A stretch of 64,000 nt of DNA from Aphrophora alni. Its lineage: Eukaryota; Arthropoda; Insecta; Hemiptera; Aphrophoridae. Below, in pieces: positions 10,431-20,715 of this stretch. The notes beneath the pieces are model-generated. The model was not told where the DNA came from. It did no database searches and saw only the letters and a program-made list of their open reading frames with translations. A program made the position numbers and the translations under genes. Where the stretch lies: NCBI GenBank assembly GCA_963513935.1, contig OY740768.1, forward strand, positions 34,532,216-34,596,215, read 5' to 3'. The stretch's first letter is position 1, and each line of letters starts with the position of its first letter.

Positions 10431-12125
10431 ATGTTAAGACGTAGTAATAGGATAAAAAATTATAAAAAGATGGCAAATAACCAAATAACAATGGGGTTTG
10501 ATGAGGAGATTAATAATCAAATGGGGATAGAATCAGAAATGGATAGAGCTATAGGGATTAATAATAGTGAAAGTAATACTAATGAGGGTAATAATTCAGG
10601 GGAGAGTGAAAATTTAAAGGTGTATGGGACCCCAACGGTAGGATTAAACGAATTAATCGAAATCCTTAATAAAAAATTTGATGAAAGTAATAAAAATGCG
10701 GAAATCCTAAAAACAAGCATCGATAAAAAATTTGAAGAAAGTAGTAAAAATGCGGAAGCCCTTAATAAAAAGAATTTCGAAGAAATTAATAAAAATGCGG
10801 AAATTCTAAAAGCAAGGCTCGATAAAAAATTCGCAGAACAAAATAAAAAGCTCGAGGAAAATAATAAAAAATTAGAAGAACTTAGTGGCAAGGTTAGTCA
10901 AAATGCGGAGACAATGGACCGAAAATTTAATGAATTTGCGGAGAGATTCGAGAACAAGCTCGAAGAAATTAAATTAAGATCGGATACCACAGCCGAGACA
11001 ATTAGGACGGAAATGAATGATAAATTAAATAAAATTGAAGAAAATTTCACCGATAAATTAGGTAATAAGTGCGAAGATTTAAGAGAAAATTTAAAAGAAA
11101 TTGCAAGTAAAGTCGTGGAAGTAGAAAAGGATGTGCAAGAGAGCATTAAAGAAATCGAAATCACCGTAAACAAAAATTTAACTGAAAATCAAATTAACGT
11201 AGACGCTCAGATTGATAAGGTAAAGGAAAGTCAAGCTAGATCTAATAATAAAATTCTAGAAATCGAATCACAATGCCAAGAAAATTCACAAAAAATTAAC
11301 CAATATCAGAAACAAACGGACGAAATGAAAAATAAAGTGACAGAAGTAGATGAAAGATTAAGTAATTTAAAAACAAGGGATGGTATCATAATAAGGGAAC
11401 CAGAGATAAGGGATATTAGTTTTACAGGAAAAGAAAGATTCCCAATGCAATTTTTAAGGATCATAAAAGAAGTTAGCGTTAGTTACACACATCAAGGGAA
11501 CATGTATTGGTTAGATAGATATTTAAAAGATGAAGCATGTGTATGGTGGTTTCTACACCGTAGGGAAGTTAAAAACTTCGAAGATTTTGAAAAAATATTT
11601 ATGGATAAATATTTTAACGAAATGATACAAGCAAACATCCGAGACAGGTTGGAATTCGGAAAGTTTAAAGGAAAAATTGGGGATGAAGCTATCACATATG
11701 TGGAGAACATGATGTTGGAATGTTCAGAGTTAGAACCGCCGATTTTAGAAGCCCAGTTAGTCCAAAAAATCGCTAAGCACTTTCACCCAACTACACTAAT
11801 TGCTGTTATCACCAGGGGTGTGAAAACAAAGCAGGAATTTGTAAAACTATTGATGGAATTCCGACAGGCAGATGTACGACACATTAATAGTTACGAAGAA
11901 AGAAATGGTAATTATAAGGCATCCTATCCACGCGACGAGAGAGAGGGAGAAGTTGTAAACAGGCCTTGGGGACAAATGAATGGGTACAACAGTAGACATT
12001 TACCGTTACGTCAGAATAGGGATGTTTACAGAAAACCAGATGTGCGTGCCGACATAAAAAATGGACCAGGGAACCGTTGGGAAGGTCAACAACCTGCAGA
12101 CAGGGACGGAAGAGGGCAAAAGTGA
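10431..12125 (+). CDS. gag: Gag polyprotein of gypsy element
   Basis: The 564-residue structural protein packages element RNA into particles. Residues 1-70 are Asn/Glu-rich. Residues ~72-315 form a long Lys/Glu coiled coil that includes tandem ~16-24 residue units of the type DKKFEESxKNAEIL (about 80-150). Residues ~325-490 look like a Ty3-type capsid domain, with YWLDRYLKDEACVWWFLHRR and a RDRLEFGKFKGK segment. The C terminus is Arg/Gln/Asn-rich and basic, with no CCHC zinc knuckle, so RNA binding must rest on the basic tail. The first ATG (10431) was taken as start. The frame ends at TGA 12123-12125 and continues open in the same frame into pol. The unusually large coiled-coil region is atypical for insect gypsy Gag. 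Confidence 0.9.
   Translation: MLRRSNRIKNYKKMANNQITMGFDEEINNQMGIESEMDRAIGINNSESNTNEGNNSGESENLKVYGTPTVGLNELIEILNKKFDESNKNAEILKTSIDKKFEESSKNAEALNKKNFEEINKNAEILKARLDKKFAEQNKKLEENNKKLEELSGKVSQNAETMDRKFNEFAERFENKLEEIKLRSDTTAETIRTEMNDKLNKIEENFTDKLGNKCEDLRENLKEIASKVVEVEKDVQESIKEIEITVNKNLTENQINVDAQIDKVKESQARSNNKILEIESQCQENSQKINQYQKQTDEMKNKVTEVDERLSNLKTRDGIIIREPEIRDISFTGKERFPMQFLRIIKEVSVSYTHQGNMYWLDRYLKDEACVWWFLHRREVKNFEDFEKIFMDKYFNEMIQANIRDRLEFGKFKGKIGDEAITYVENMMLECSELEPPILEAQLVQKIAKHFHPTTLIAVITRGVKTKQEFVKLLMEFRQADVRHINSYEERNGNYKASYPRDEREGEVVNRPWGQMNGYNSRHLPLRQNRDVYRKPDVRADIKNGPGNRWEGQQPADRDGRGQK
12123..12125 (+). other. In-frame TGA separating gag and pol (candidate readthrough site)
   Basis: Context is GGGCAAAAG TGA AAGTTGGAA. 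gag and pol share reading frame 3 on both sides, so neither a -1 nor a +1 shift is needed. The only barrier to a fusion is this stop codon. Alternatively it is a point mutation in an element that originally had one ORF. Confidence 0.6.
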
Positions 12126-15100
12126 AAGTTGGAATGGAATGTAGACCTAGCGGATAAGAACAAGGCAACCATAAATACCTTATTCACCGATTTAAAAGAT
12201 TATTTAGAGGACAATCACGACACAAGCGATATAATTAATGACATTAATAAATGTCCAGAAATTAAGTTAGTTTTTAATGAGTGTGTACAGGTCAGAGCGT
12301 TAATCGATACAGGTTGTGAGGTAAATTCGATATCTGAATCTTTCTACAACACAAATAAATTAAATTTAGGAGTTTTTGAAGAATTACCGGTAGCAGGAGT
12401 AAAAGTTATTGGAGCATTAGGTCTGCGTTCCAAAAGTGTTAAAAAACAAATTTTCATTAAAGTTAAGTTAGGAACAGAATTAATCGCCGTGCATTTTATA
12501 ATAGTACCAGAACTAATTCGAGATTGTATACTTGGGTTAGAGTTTTTATCAAGAAATCATGCAATCGTCAATTTTATTAATAATAAGTTAGAAATAGGAA
12601 ATAAATTAAACTATGGAGTTGGTAGAAAGGAAATTAAATTCGAGGATTCGTCAGAAGTTAATATTGAAAGTTTGAATAATTGCCTACAAATTGAAGAGGA
12701 TAAATATGAATTTGATATAAACAAAATAAGCAATTTGGAACATGTACCACTTGAGAATAGGCAGCGGTTATACAGCATATTTAATAAATATAAAACAGTT
12801 TTCAGCAAAAAACCAGGATTAATTTCAACTTATTACCATAAATTTCAAGTAACTGATAGAACACCATACTGTCAGAGGAGTTGGCCAGTAGCAACTAAGT
12901 TTAGAGAAGCCGTTGATGCAGAGATTCAGAGAATGCTAAGTTATGGGATCATCGAGAGAGCAAACAGCGCATACATTAATCCTATAGTACCTGTATGTAA
13001 GAAAGATGGGAGCGTAAGGATCTGTTTAGACGCCAGGACTATAAATGCGAGAACCATACCGGATTACGAAGGGATTCGACCAATCCAAGAGTTATTGACA
13101 ATCGGTAAGAAGATCAGTTGGATGAGTAGTTTAGACCTAACTAGCAGTTTTTGGCAAATCCCGTTGCACGAAGATTGCAAGGATTTCACGGCATTTCTGT
13201 ACAAAGGATTGTGCTACAGGTACAAAACCGTTCCGTTTGGGTTGAGCACAAGCTTAGCAAGTTTAACGCGAGGTTTGGACTCAATTCTGACGGAAGAAGT
13301 TAAAAGGAATCTAATTATGTATGTGGACGACTGTTTATGTATTTCGCAAAACTGGGAAGATCATGTGGACCAATTAGAAAAAATATTAAAGGTATTTCAA
13401 GACGCCAACTTAACAGTAAATTTTGAGAAATCTATGTTCTGCAGGAAAGAAATAGATTATCTAGGTTTTGTTATCACCACAGATGGTATCAAACCGCAAG
13501 AGCAAAAAATGATGGCAATTCAAAATTTTCCGCGTCCTAAGACACCAAAACAATTAAAAAGCTTTTTAGGATTAACAAATTTCTACCACCGGTTTTCAAA
13601 AAATTACGCACAAACAACAGCTCCATTACAAGGACTACTGAAGAAAGGAACAAAATTTAAATGGACAAATAGTATTAACCAGAGTTTTTTAGCTGTAAAG
13701 GAGGAATTTATTGAGGCTGTAACGTTAAAGCACCCAAATATGGAAAAGATGTTTTACTTACAGACAGATGCGTCCGATATTGCGTCAGGAGCACAACTGT
13801 ACCAACTCGATGACCAGAATAACATTGCTGTAGTAGGATTTACAAGCAGAACATTTAAAGGGGCTGAGAGATTTTATAGCACTGCCGAAAAAGAATTGTA
13901 TAGTGTAGTATTAGGATTAAGGAAATTTAGGAATTATTTATTAGGGAGAAAAATAACCGTTATAACTGACAATAAGGCGATCACTTTCATTAACCAATGC
14001 AAACTACTTAACGCTAGAATGACGAGGTGGATCTTATTAATTCAGGAGTATAACATCCAAATTCGACACTGCAAGGGAAAAGAAAATATTGTTGCAGATA
14101 CATTGAGCAGATTCCCAGAGGATGGAGAATGTTCACAAGAAAATGGGGAGGACCGACTTGTACAAATCCAATTAGTGTTACAGAAGTTTAATCCAGAAGT
14201 GGGCGAACAGTTACAAAATATAGAAGTTTTACAGAAGAAGGATACAAAATTTAGGAATATAGTAGGTAAATTAGAAGAAAATGATCCAAAAATTTTAGAA
14301 TGTTATAAATTGTTTGAAAAAAAATTATTTCGCAAGGAAAGAGGAATGTGGAAATTAATGATTCCAGAAAAATTCATTGAAGTATTAATTAAGGAAATTC
14401 ATGAAATTTGCGGACATATAGGAATAAGCAAATGTTACCATAATTTTAAGGAAGATTTCACGGGAGACAAAGTCGCTAAAAAGGTCAGGGATATAATAAT
14501 TAAATGTTTACGATGTCAAAAATGTAAACATGACAACAAAGGTAGAAACGCAGAACTTACGCCTATTATACCAAAAGGTAAGGGTGAACTAGTGTGTGTA
14601 GACTATTACGGACCATTGCCTCGGTCAGTCTACGGGTCAAGGTACATCTTAGTAGTGATTGACGCATTTTCTAAATACACAAAATTGTATAAGGTAAAAA
14701 ACACAACAACCGTAACAACATTAAATCAAATCAGGAAATACATTAAAGAAGTCCAATTACCAAAATACATACTTTCGGATAATGGTACACAATTTACATC
14801 CAAAAAATGGACAGAAGGGTTACAAGAACTGGGAATTAGACAAAGAACCGTTGCAATACGAAATCCACAAAGCAACTTGGCGGAGAGAGTAATGCGAAAT
14901 CTAGGTCAACTTTTCAGGATCCTGTTACCTGACAATCACCAAGAATGGGGAAGGCTACTTGAAACTGTGGAAAGTTTCATGAACGAATCATACCATGATA
15001 CAATTGAGTCAACACCATTAGAAGTACAATTTAATACACGTCCGACACGAATTTGGAAAAAATATTTAATTAATCCAGGCAACACAGAAACAAACGACAT

Positions 15101-15398
15101 TGACCACGGAGAAATATACTTACGAATTAAAAATAAAAGGGAAAAATTCGCTAAGAAGTTCAATGAACTGCATCCACCAACCGAATATCAGATAAATGAT
15201 TTAGTACTAGTAAGAGCTTGTATTCCGTCAAGCACAATTGAAAAACGATATCACAAGTTCTGTGAACTATATGAAGGACCATACACCGTAATCTCTAAGA
15301 TAGGAAAAACTACTTATAAGTTAGCTAGTATTAAAAATAATAAAACTCACATCCGAGGTATATTTAATTGTAGATTATTAAAAAGGTTTCATAATTAA
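12126..15398 (+). CDS. pol: Pol polyprotein (protease, RT, RNase H, integrase)
   Basis: The 1090-codon frame lies directly after the gag stop, in the same frame. Counting from the TTG at 12129, protease carries ALIDTG (DTG at residues 60-62). RT has SLDLTSSFWQIPL and the catalytic YVDD at 398-401. RNase H follows (LQTDAS, STAEKEL, ITDNKAI). Integrase has an H-H-C-C zinc motif (HEICGH ... CLRCQKC) and a D825, D884, E919 triad with 34 residues between the last two. There is no methionine before the RT domain, so protease cannot come from an internal AUG; a Gag-Pol fusion by TGA readthrough is the simplest route. Pol copies DNA from element RNA and integrates it. All catalytic residues are present. 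Confidence 0.93.
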   Translation, partial: KLEWNVDLADKNKATINTLFTDLKDYLEDNHDTSDIINDINKCPEIKLVFNECVQVRALIDTGCEVNSISESFYNTNKLNLGVFEELPVAGVKVIGALGLRSKSVKKQIFIKVKLGTELIAVHFIIVPELIRDCILGLEFLSRNHAIVNFINNKLEIGNKLNYGVGRKEIKFEDSSEVNIESLNNCLQIEEDKYEFDINKISNLEHVPLENRQRLYSIFNKYKTVFSKKPGLISTYYHKFQVTDRTPYCQRSWPVATKFREAVDAEIQRMLSYGIIERANSAYINPIVPVCKKDGSVRICLDARTINARTIPDYEGIRPIQELLTIGKKISWMSSLDLTSSFWQIPLHEDCKDFTAFLYKGLCYRYKTVPFGLSTSLASLTRGLDSILTEEVKRNLIMYVDDCLCISQNWEDHVDQLEKILKVFQDANLTVNFEKSMFCRKEIDYLGFVITTDGIKPQEQKMMAIQNFPRPKTPKQLKSFLGLTNFYHRFSKNYAQTTAPLQGLLKKGTKFKWTNSINQSFLAVKEEFIEAVTLKHPNMEKMFYLQTDASDIASGAQLYQLDDQNNIAVVGFTSRTFKGAERFYSTAEKELYSVVLGLRKFRNYLLGRKITVITDNKAITFINQCKLLNARMTRWILLIQEYNIQIRHCKGKENIVADTLSRFPEDGECSQENGEDRLVQIQLVLQKFNPEVGEQLQNIEVLQKKDTKFRNIVGKLEENDPKILECYKLFEKKLFRKERGMWKLMIPEKFIEVLIKEIHEICGHIGISKCYHNFKEDFTGDKVAKKVRDIIIKCLRCQKCKHDNKGRNAELTPIIPKGKGELVCVDYYGPLPRSVYGSRYILVVIDAFSKYTKLYKVKNTTTVTTLNQIRKYIKEVQLPKYILSDNGTQFTSKKWTEGLQELGIRQRTVAIRNPQSNLAERVMRNLGQLFRILLPDNHQEWGRLLETVESFMNESYHDTIESTPLEVQFNTRPTRIWKKYLINPGNTETNDIDHGEIYLRIKNKREKFAKKFNELHPPTEYQINDLVLVRACIPSSTIEKRYHKFCELYEGPYTVISKIGKTTYKLASIKNNKTHIRGIFNCRLLKRFHN

Positions 15399-15577
15399 TT
15401 AGAGAGTTAAGTAAACAAAAATAAATGAATTTAACTGTAAAATAAAATGTAAACAAACACATGTCCTACAGTTGAAGAGGGTCAAGGGAACAATGTTAAT
15501 TGGGGTTTACAAGAAGGGTTTGTTGACGTGGGATTCTAGACAATGCCATTGTTAAGAAAAAAGGTTGACCGCAGTTT

Positions 15578-15707
15578 AGGTCATAAAGTCATTTAAAGGG
15601 ACAGTAATTCTAATGGGTTTTTAAATGAGAGTAAGAGTAGGTCATAAAGTCATTTAAAGGGACAGTAATTCTAATGGGTTTTTAAATGAGAGTAAGAGTA
15701 GGTCATA
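15578..15707 (+). repeat. 61-bp tandem duplication upstream of 3' LTR
   Basis: Two consecutive 61-bp units (15578-15638 and 15639-15699) starting AGGTCATAAAGTCATT, plus eight bases of a third. They lie in the 3' untranslated region between pol and the LTR. Function unknown. Confidence 0.9.
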
Positions 15708-15820
15708 GTCCATGTTACGATATGTATATGTGTATTATTAAAATAAGTTTAGTGTAAAGGTGTATCAAAAGCAAATTTTATCATTAATTATGCAATTAAC
15801 ATAAAATTTCTTGGGACTTA

Positions 15821-17100
15821 TGTAACGTTGAGAAGCCCTAAGTAAAAGCTTTGTCCAATTCAAAATGTTTAAACCTTGTCAGTTAGAAATAAATGTCAAA
15901 CATAAACGTCACTCCAACACATAATAAATTTTGTTAAAGGATTTCTAAGGAAACAATACTTCGAAACTACAAAATTATTGAAAGGGCGAGGGCAGCGTGA
16001 CAAATTAAATAGGAAGAGTTGAGTTATGTAATGTGACAACATGGGAAATTAGAAAGTTTGTGTACGCCCAAGTTAACAAAAGAAAAAGAGACAAAAAACT
16101 AGGCAGAGGTACGTTGAACTCAGCTAAGAAACAAGATTTAACGAACTTTGAAAGACGGTTAGAGTTTGAAAAATCAAATCCAACCAACCAAAAAGAAGCG
16201 TCATCCAGAAATAAGCGAAGAAGGGGTAAAACGGGAAAACTCTGCGTAAGAATTCAAAAATCAGAAAAAGCAGTGAAGAACGAGCGTCGCAAGGGAGAGG
16301 AACTAGGAACAGGGCGAAGTTCGCCAAATCGTCGTAAAGTTGAAGAAAAGTTTTAAGTCATCGAATTATATTAAAATCATCGTAAAGTTAAAGAAGAGTT
16401 TTGATTAATTGACCAAGAATTCAAGCAACAGAGTGAGGTAGTTCAAGCTTCGAGATCGTCAAAGTGCCTATAAATTGGATTAAGTTTCTTGTGATATCTG
16501 CCATAAGTTCGAGGGATCATCTCACCTGTAAAACTCCAAGAAGACATCATTCCATGCTACTGAACCACGATAAGTTATCTGATTAGTTATTGTAGTTTTT
16601 ACTTCAGGTTACCAAAGAAACCACGCCCCACTTTAAATAAAATCTGAGCTAGGCCGAGAGCCATTTAAACTTAAATTTTCAAAGAGCAATCAAAGTAACT
16701 TCATTATATAATTGGTAAATTATACCTGGCGCCCAACAAATCAATAAAACAATTGAGATATTAAAATATAAAGACTAAATTAAAATTACAATTAATGATA
16801 CGATTTTGATGCACCTAATAATAATAATAAAATTGCTATGTTCTAGAATTAAGTATTTCATTGTGTTATAAATGTTTATGTCTAGTTTAAGTTGAATGGA
16901 TGAGATTTAGTGATAAGATGAATAAATTTGAATACTCATATGTGCATCAATTAATTTGAAGATTTAATTAATTCAACTGTTATATATTGGCACCCAACTT
17001 TAGGTGCAAATTGTATTTTAAAGAATAAATAATTTAAATATGATAACGTAGTTGTGTTTTAATCAAAGTAATTAATTAAAAATAACTAATAAAGGTTATA
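15821..17100 (+). repeat. 3' LTR of gypsy element
   Basis: Same length as the 5' LTR, and I found no difference between them by eye. It is followed directly by TA repeats. The bases just before it (TTTCTTGGGACTTA) are only a weak polypurine tract. Confidence 0.93.
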
Positions 17101-19574
17101 ATATATATATATATATTCAAGTTAATTTATTTTTATTTTTATTCCTCCAACCACAATATTTTAAGAATAGTCTTATACAACAATTTTGACCATTTTATAA
17201 TGTTTCAGAAAAAAAGAAGTTAGGTTGATGGCAAATAACACTTCAATTGATTTAGATGAAACTTTTATACACTAAAGTAGGAACAGTCCCTTTTACGGTT
17301 TTGTGGTAATCTAAAGAGTAGTTTGTATTAATTTTGCTGCCATGATTCATTTAATACACAGCCAAAGGTGTTAAGAAACTATAATTAAGTAGGTTAGCAA
17401 TACCATGTCTGTCTGACGATTTTCTTATTAAATAATCAACATTCACGCAAAAAGAAGAAAAAAAGGAGAAACTATTTGCCATCCTATTTGATATGATCAT
17501 CAATTCGTGGTTGTTGACGAGAGGATATGATGATTACTCATTGACTCATGAATAGGTTTAACATCGACTCATGAGAAGAACACTGAAATCTACCCCAATA
17601 CCAATATTATGTCAGTGATGTTCAAGCATGTTCTAATTGATTGTGTTATATTAATACATGTACATTGGACGTTTTTCTTACTTAATTCGATTCCAGCAAT
17701 GTGGGGGTCGATGCAGAGATCCTTCATCGGATGTATTCTTCATGCATCTTCACATGGAGATTTAAAAAAAAATTACTTCGGTTCTTACACCTCTGGAATA
17801 TTCCATTTTGTTATCTATTAAATTTTATCAAAGTTTATCATTGTTAACTAGTTTTAAAATTTAAAATTCTTATACTATCGTTATATAGTTTTTAGGTTGA
17901 TTTATTACTTTTACGTTAAAGAGCATTTTATGCTTGTTGTGTTTGGCAATGATATCACCCAAGTAAAAAACCAAAAATGTTCTCTTGATTGATCCATACT
18001 GATGCACAGTTCAACAAAATTTTGTTAATGATTATTTCATTTCAACATGGTTGTATTTTAAAATGTTTCCCATTTATAATTGATCCTAGTTATAAGACAT
18101 AAAGTAATTGCTAATGACTATTAAAAGTTGTTTGGTAGGGATTTGCGTACTAATTTTAATAATAATTGTGTATCCACCTTATTTGTATTGGACATGAAAT
18201 GAATAGGAGATCACATATATTTTATATCAGGTATTATGTAAGCTTTTGTTTGTTCAATTTAACAATTTAAAATAAAATCATTTTCTAATTTTATTTATAA
18301 TGTGGGAAAATTACTCTCTCATTGTTTTATTTAAGAAGAAGGTTGCATTAAGGTTCTTACGATCTACTATTTTCTGTACATTGTCATATAAGAAATTTAT
18401 TACTGTAATGAGTTCAAGAATGTTTGTACAATAAACTATGAACAAGATAACAAGTTTTTTTAAATTATCTTGTCCAAAAGCTTGGTATATGTTACTAAGT
18501 TTTAGTCAGGATTCAGTTATAGAAGACAAAAACTAACAATATTGGAAGAAAGTATGCAATTAAATTTAATTTAGTCTAAAGAAAATTAATGTAAAAAGGT
18601 TTTGTCTTCTAACCTAAAAACGTGTTTGGTGTAGGAACGTTATAATAATTTCATAAGGTAGTTATTAAAAGTGAGTTTTATAATCCACTACTTGTACTGC
18701 GTGTTCTATGTATCATAAAACATGATGTATTGTATTATGCATGTGTCCTATTTCTAAAAGAGTTCTTTAAATGACAATTTATTCCATTAAAAGGACTTAT
18801 GTATGAAGGTTTTATTGTTGTCTGACATTAGCAGACATGATTTGTGTTTTAGACATATATATGATACAATCTTGTGAAAATGCCAACTTGGACAGTGTTG
18901 AGTGCTGCAGTAATCAATACTTTGACTAAATATATTGCTAACTTTAGTTCCAACTCCCATTGAACGTTTCTAAAGATTTAAATTAAAGGACCTCGTGTAA
19001 CTGACAACATATTCTTTTATAAAAAATATAATGAAGTTAGCCTGTGAATATAAATTAATTTTTTCTCACTTCTCCTCACCTTTTCTTTTCATTTCTTACA
19101 AAGTTCCATGAACAGGATGAGAAAAATTAGATATGAGATGGAACAGAATTTTGTTTAAATTAAAAACTCAACAGGTCAGAATTGTCATTTATGATCAGAT
19201 TAAAAAATGGAACTATTGAATTTTATCATGATAGGCAAAAAAATCAAATACTTCATTTTTTTTTTTTTTAGTTTTTCTCTGATCATTTCTCATGAACTGT
19301 TGGAAAGTCTGCGAACCTCCCCCCCCCCCCCCAATCTTTGATTTTGTAGTACAGAATTAGACTATTGAAGGAAGATATTAATAGAAATTGCACACTAATT
19401 GGTTTTAACATTTGGGCTGTAGAAACAATACAGGCAGGCTGAAATTTTTTAAATATTTATTCCCAGATGACCCAATTAGCTTTTAGATAAGGCCAACTCA
19501 CTTTCAATTTTAATTTTTCTAAAATATGAGTATTTCTTTCATAAACTGCACCATTCATAAAGTCTCAGATAAAA
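17101..19574. other. AT-rich non-coding stretch
   Basis: No gene or organised repeat seen beyond homopolymers (for example a C run near 19319-19332) and the remainder of the TA tract at 17101-17115. The ORF at 17609-17821 lacks recognisable features. Confidence 0.5.
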
Positions 19575-19818
19575 ATTGCATGCTCTCAGGAGCTTACTAT
19601 AGTGAGTATGGCCAGGGTAATCTCAAGAGACCCTAGTTGGATCTGGACTTTTTTTGTTTAGTCTTGGCTTAGATCCCTCTCTTTCATCTTTTCTATCTGA
19701 TCTCTCTTTACCAACTCTTGTTCTCTTCCAACCCTGACGTTATGACGAGGGCTAGCAGTCTTTATTTGATGTTATTTTTTATAAGACGATTATGATCGAG
19801 AGGTTTTTCACCTTTAAA
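19575..19818 (-). repeat. Dispersed repeat R1, copy c (near full length)
   Basis: Reverse-orientation R1 running from a GTGAGTATGGCC block to CACCTTTAAACA. It contains CCTAGTTGGATCTGGAC, TTAGATCCCTCTCTTTCATC, CCAACTCTTGTTCTCTTCC and ATGATCGAGAGGTTTTT. It faces copy d on the other side of a transposase relic. Confidence 0.85.
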
Positions 19819-20540
19819 CAAGAATTTTTAAATCACATATAGACAAATTCAGGGAACAGAGCTGTGTTAACAATTCATTTTTCTGTAAAAGCTTGTAAAA
19901 TGAGAACCAGTAAAATTGCAAAAGTGTGACATGTTGTTCCATCTTGTTAAAAGAAACAATAGAATTCTCCAAAAAGTGTGATGTATGCTTCTGTATGACA
20001 GTTGTGTTTTCAAATATTGACCTCATTAAACATTTACCAGAGACAACACTCCACATATAGATTTTCCCATTATGAAGTTATTTCTTGTGCAGCTGGTAAG
20101 AGTGTTTTCCAAATATACATGCCCATAAAGATGGAACTATGCTTCACAGTTACAAAATACAGTATGGAATCTAATACTATCAGCTATTTTATTGAAAAGC
20201 CAGTTACAGGAATTAAAATGTTTCAATTTGTCAGCTTCTTTCAGTTGTTGTTCAAATGTTTTACGATATGGTTTCAAATTTAAGAATATAGTGTCTTGCT
20301 GCGTGATGTAAATTTTATACCACTTTTGTCTTGATAACTTTCAAACAGATTTTTTTCAGACTTACAAAAATACTGTGTTGAATATCTGCTATGGTGTCTG
20401 GAGTCCTTACAGAATGTTACTTATTCCATTTCCTGCATTATTCCATTATTTAACCAAATTTTTACAGCTACAATTTGCTGGAATGCTTGCATTTGGAAAC
20501 TTGTCAGCACATATTTCCCATGATTCCTTGATTTTTTCCT
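19819..20540 (-). pseudogene. Mariner-like transposase relic
   Basis: Minus-strand translation in shifting frames gives, in order, KFPNASIPANCS (DNA-binding-domain region), LKPYRKTFEQQLKEAD with CNWLF, FHLYGHVY, and QDGTTCHT. These match by memory the order found in a common insect mariner/IS630 family: the RPYR..V..EL...D..RL.FCNWFLE region, FHL.G.VN.QN, and the QQDGATAHT motif around the second catalytic Asp. Several stops and frameshifts interrupt it, so it is dead. R1 repeats in opposite orientations abut both sides, so R1 may be its terminal inverted repeat, or two R1 copies may have inserted independently. Confidence 0.6.
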
Positions 20541-20715
20541 TGTTGTTTAAAGGGGAGAAACCTTTCGGTCATTATCGCTTTATATAAAAAGTAGAGGAAA
20601 AGCGTCTAAAATAAAGACTCCTAGCCCTTGAATATTCACAGCGTCAGGGTTGGAAGAGAACAAGAGTTGGTCAAGAGAGATCTGATAAGAGACTCTTCAG
20701 TTTCTCTCTCTGTCT
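20541..20715 (+). repeat. Dispersed repeat R1, copy d
   Basis: Forward R1 beginning TTTAAAGGGGAGAAACCTTT and CGGTCATTATCGC, then AAAGACTCCTAGCCCTTGAA, GCGTCAGGGTTGGAAGAGAA and GTTGGTCAAGAGAGATCTGA. It lacks the distal third. Inverted relative to copy c. Confidence 0.8.

Larger units (their letters stand above)
9039..17100 (+). mobile_element. Complete Ty3/gypsy-type LTR retrotransposon
   Basis: About 8.06 kb: 5' LTR 9039-10318, a PBS-like site from 10321, gag 10431-12125, pol 12126-15398 and 3' LTR 15821-17100. The constant 6782-bp offset between the LTRs and the absence of differences in the parts I compared indicate a very recent insertion. It sits in a TA microsatellite (TA repeats abut both ends), so the target duplication cannot be read. 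Pol order is protease, RT, RNase H, integrase, which defines Ty3/gypsy rather than copia. There is no env-like ORF between pol and the 3' LTR. gag and pol motifs are intact apart from one TGA between them, so the copy may be functional. Confidence 0.95.

Noticed and set aside
10517..11173. Long minus-strand ORFs opposite gag
   Set aside because: Mirror of the A/G-rich coiled-coil coding strand; Leu/Ser-rich low-complexity translation with no features.
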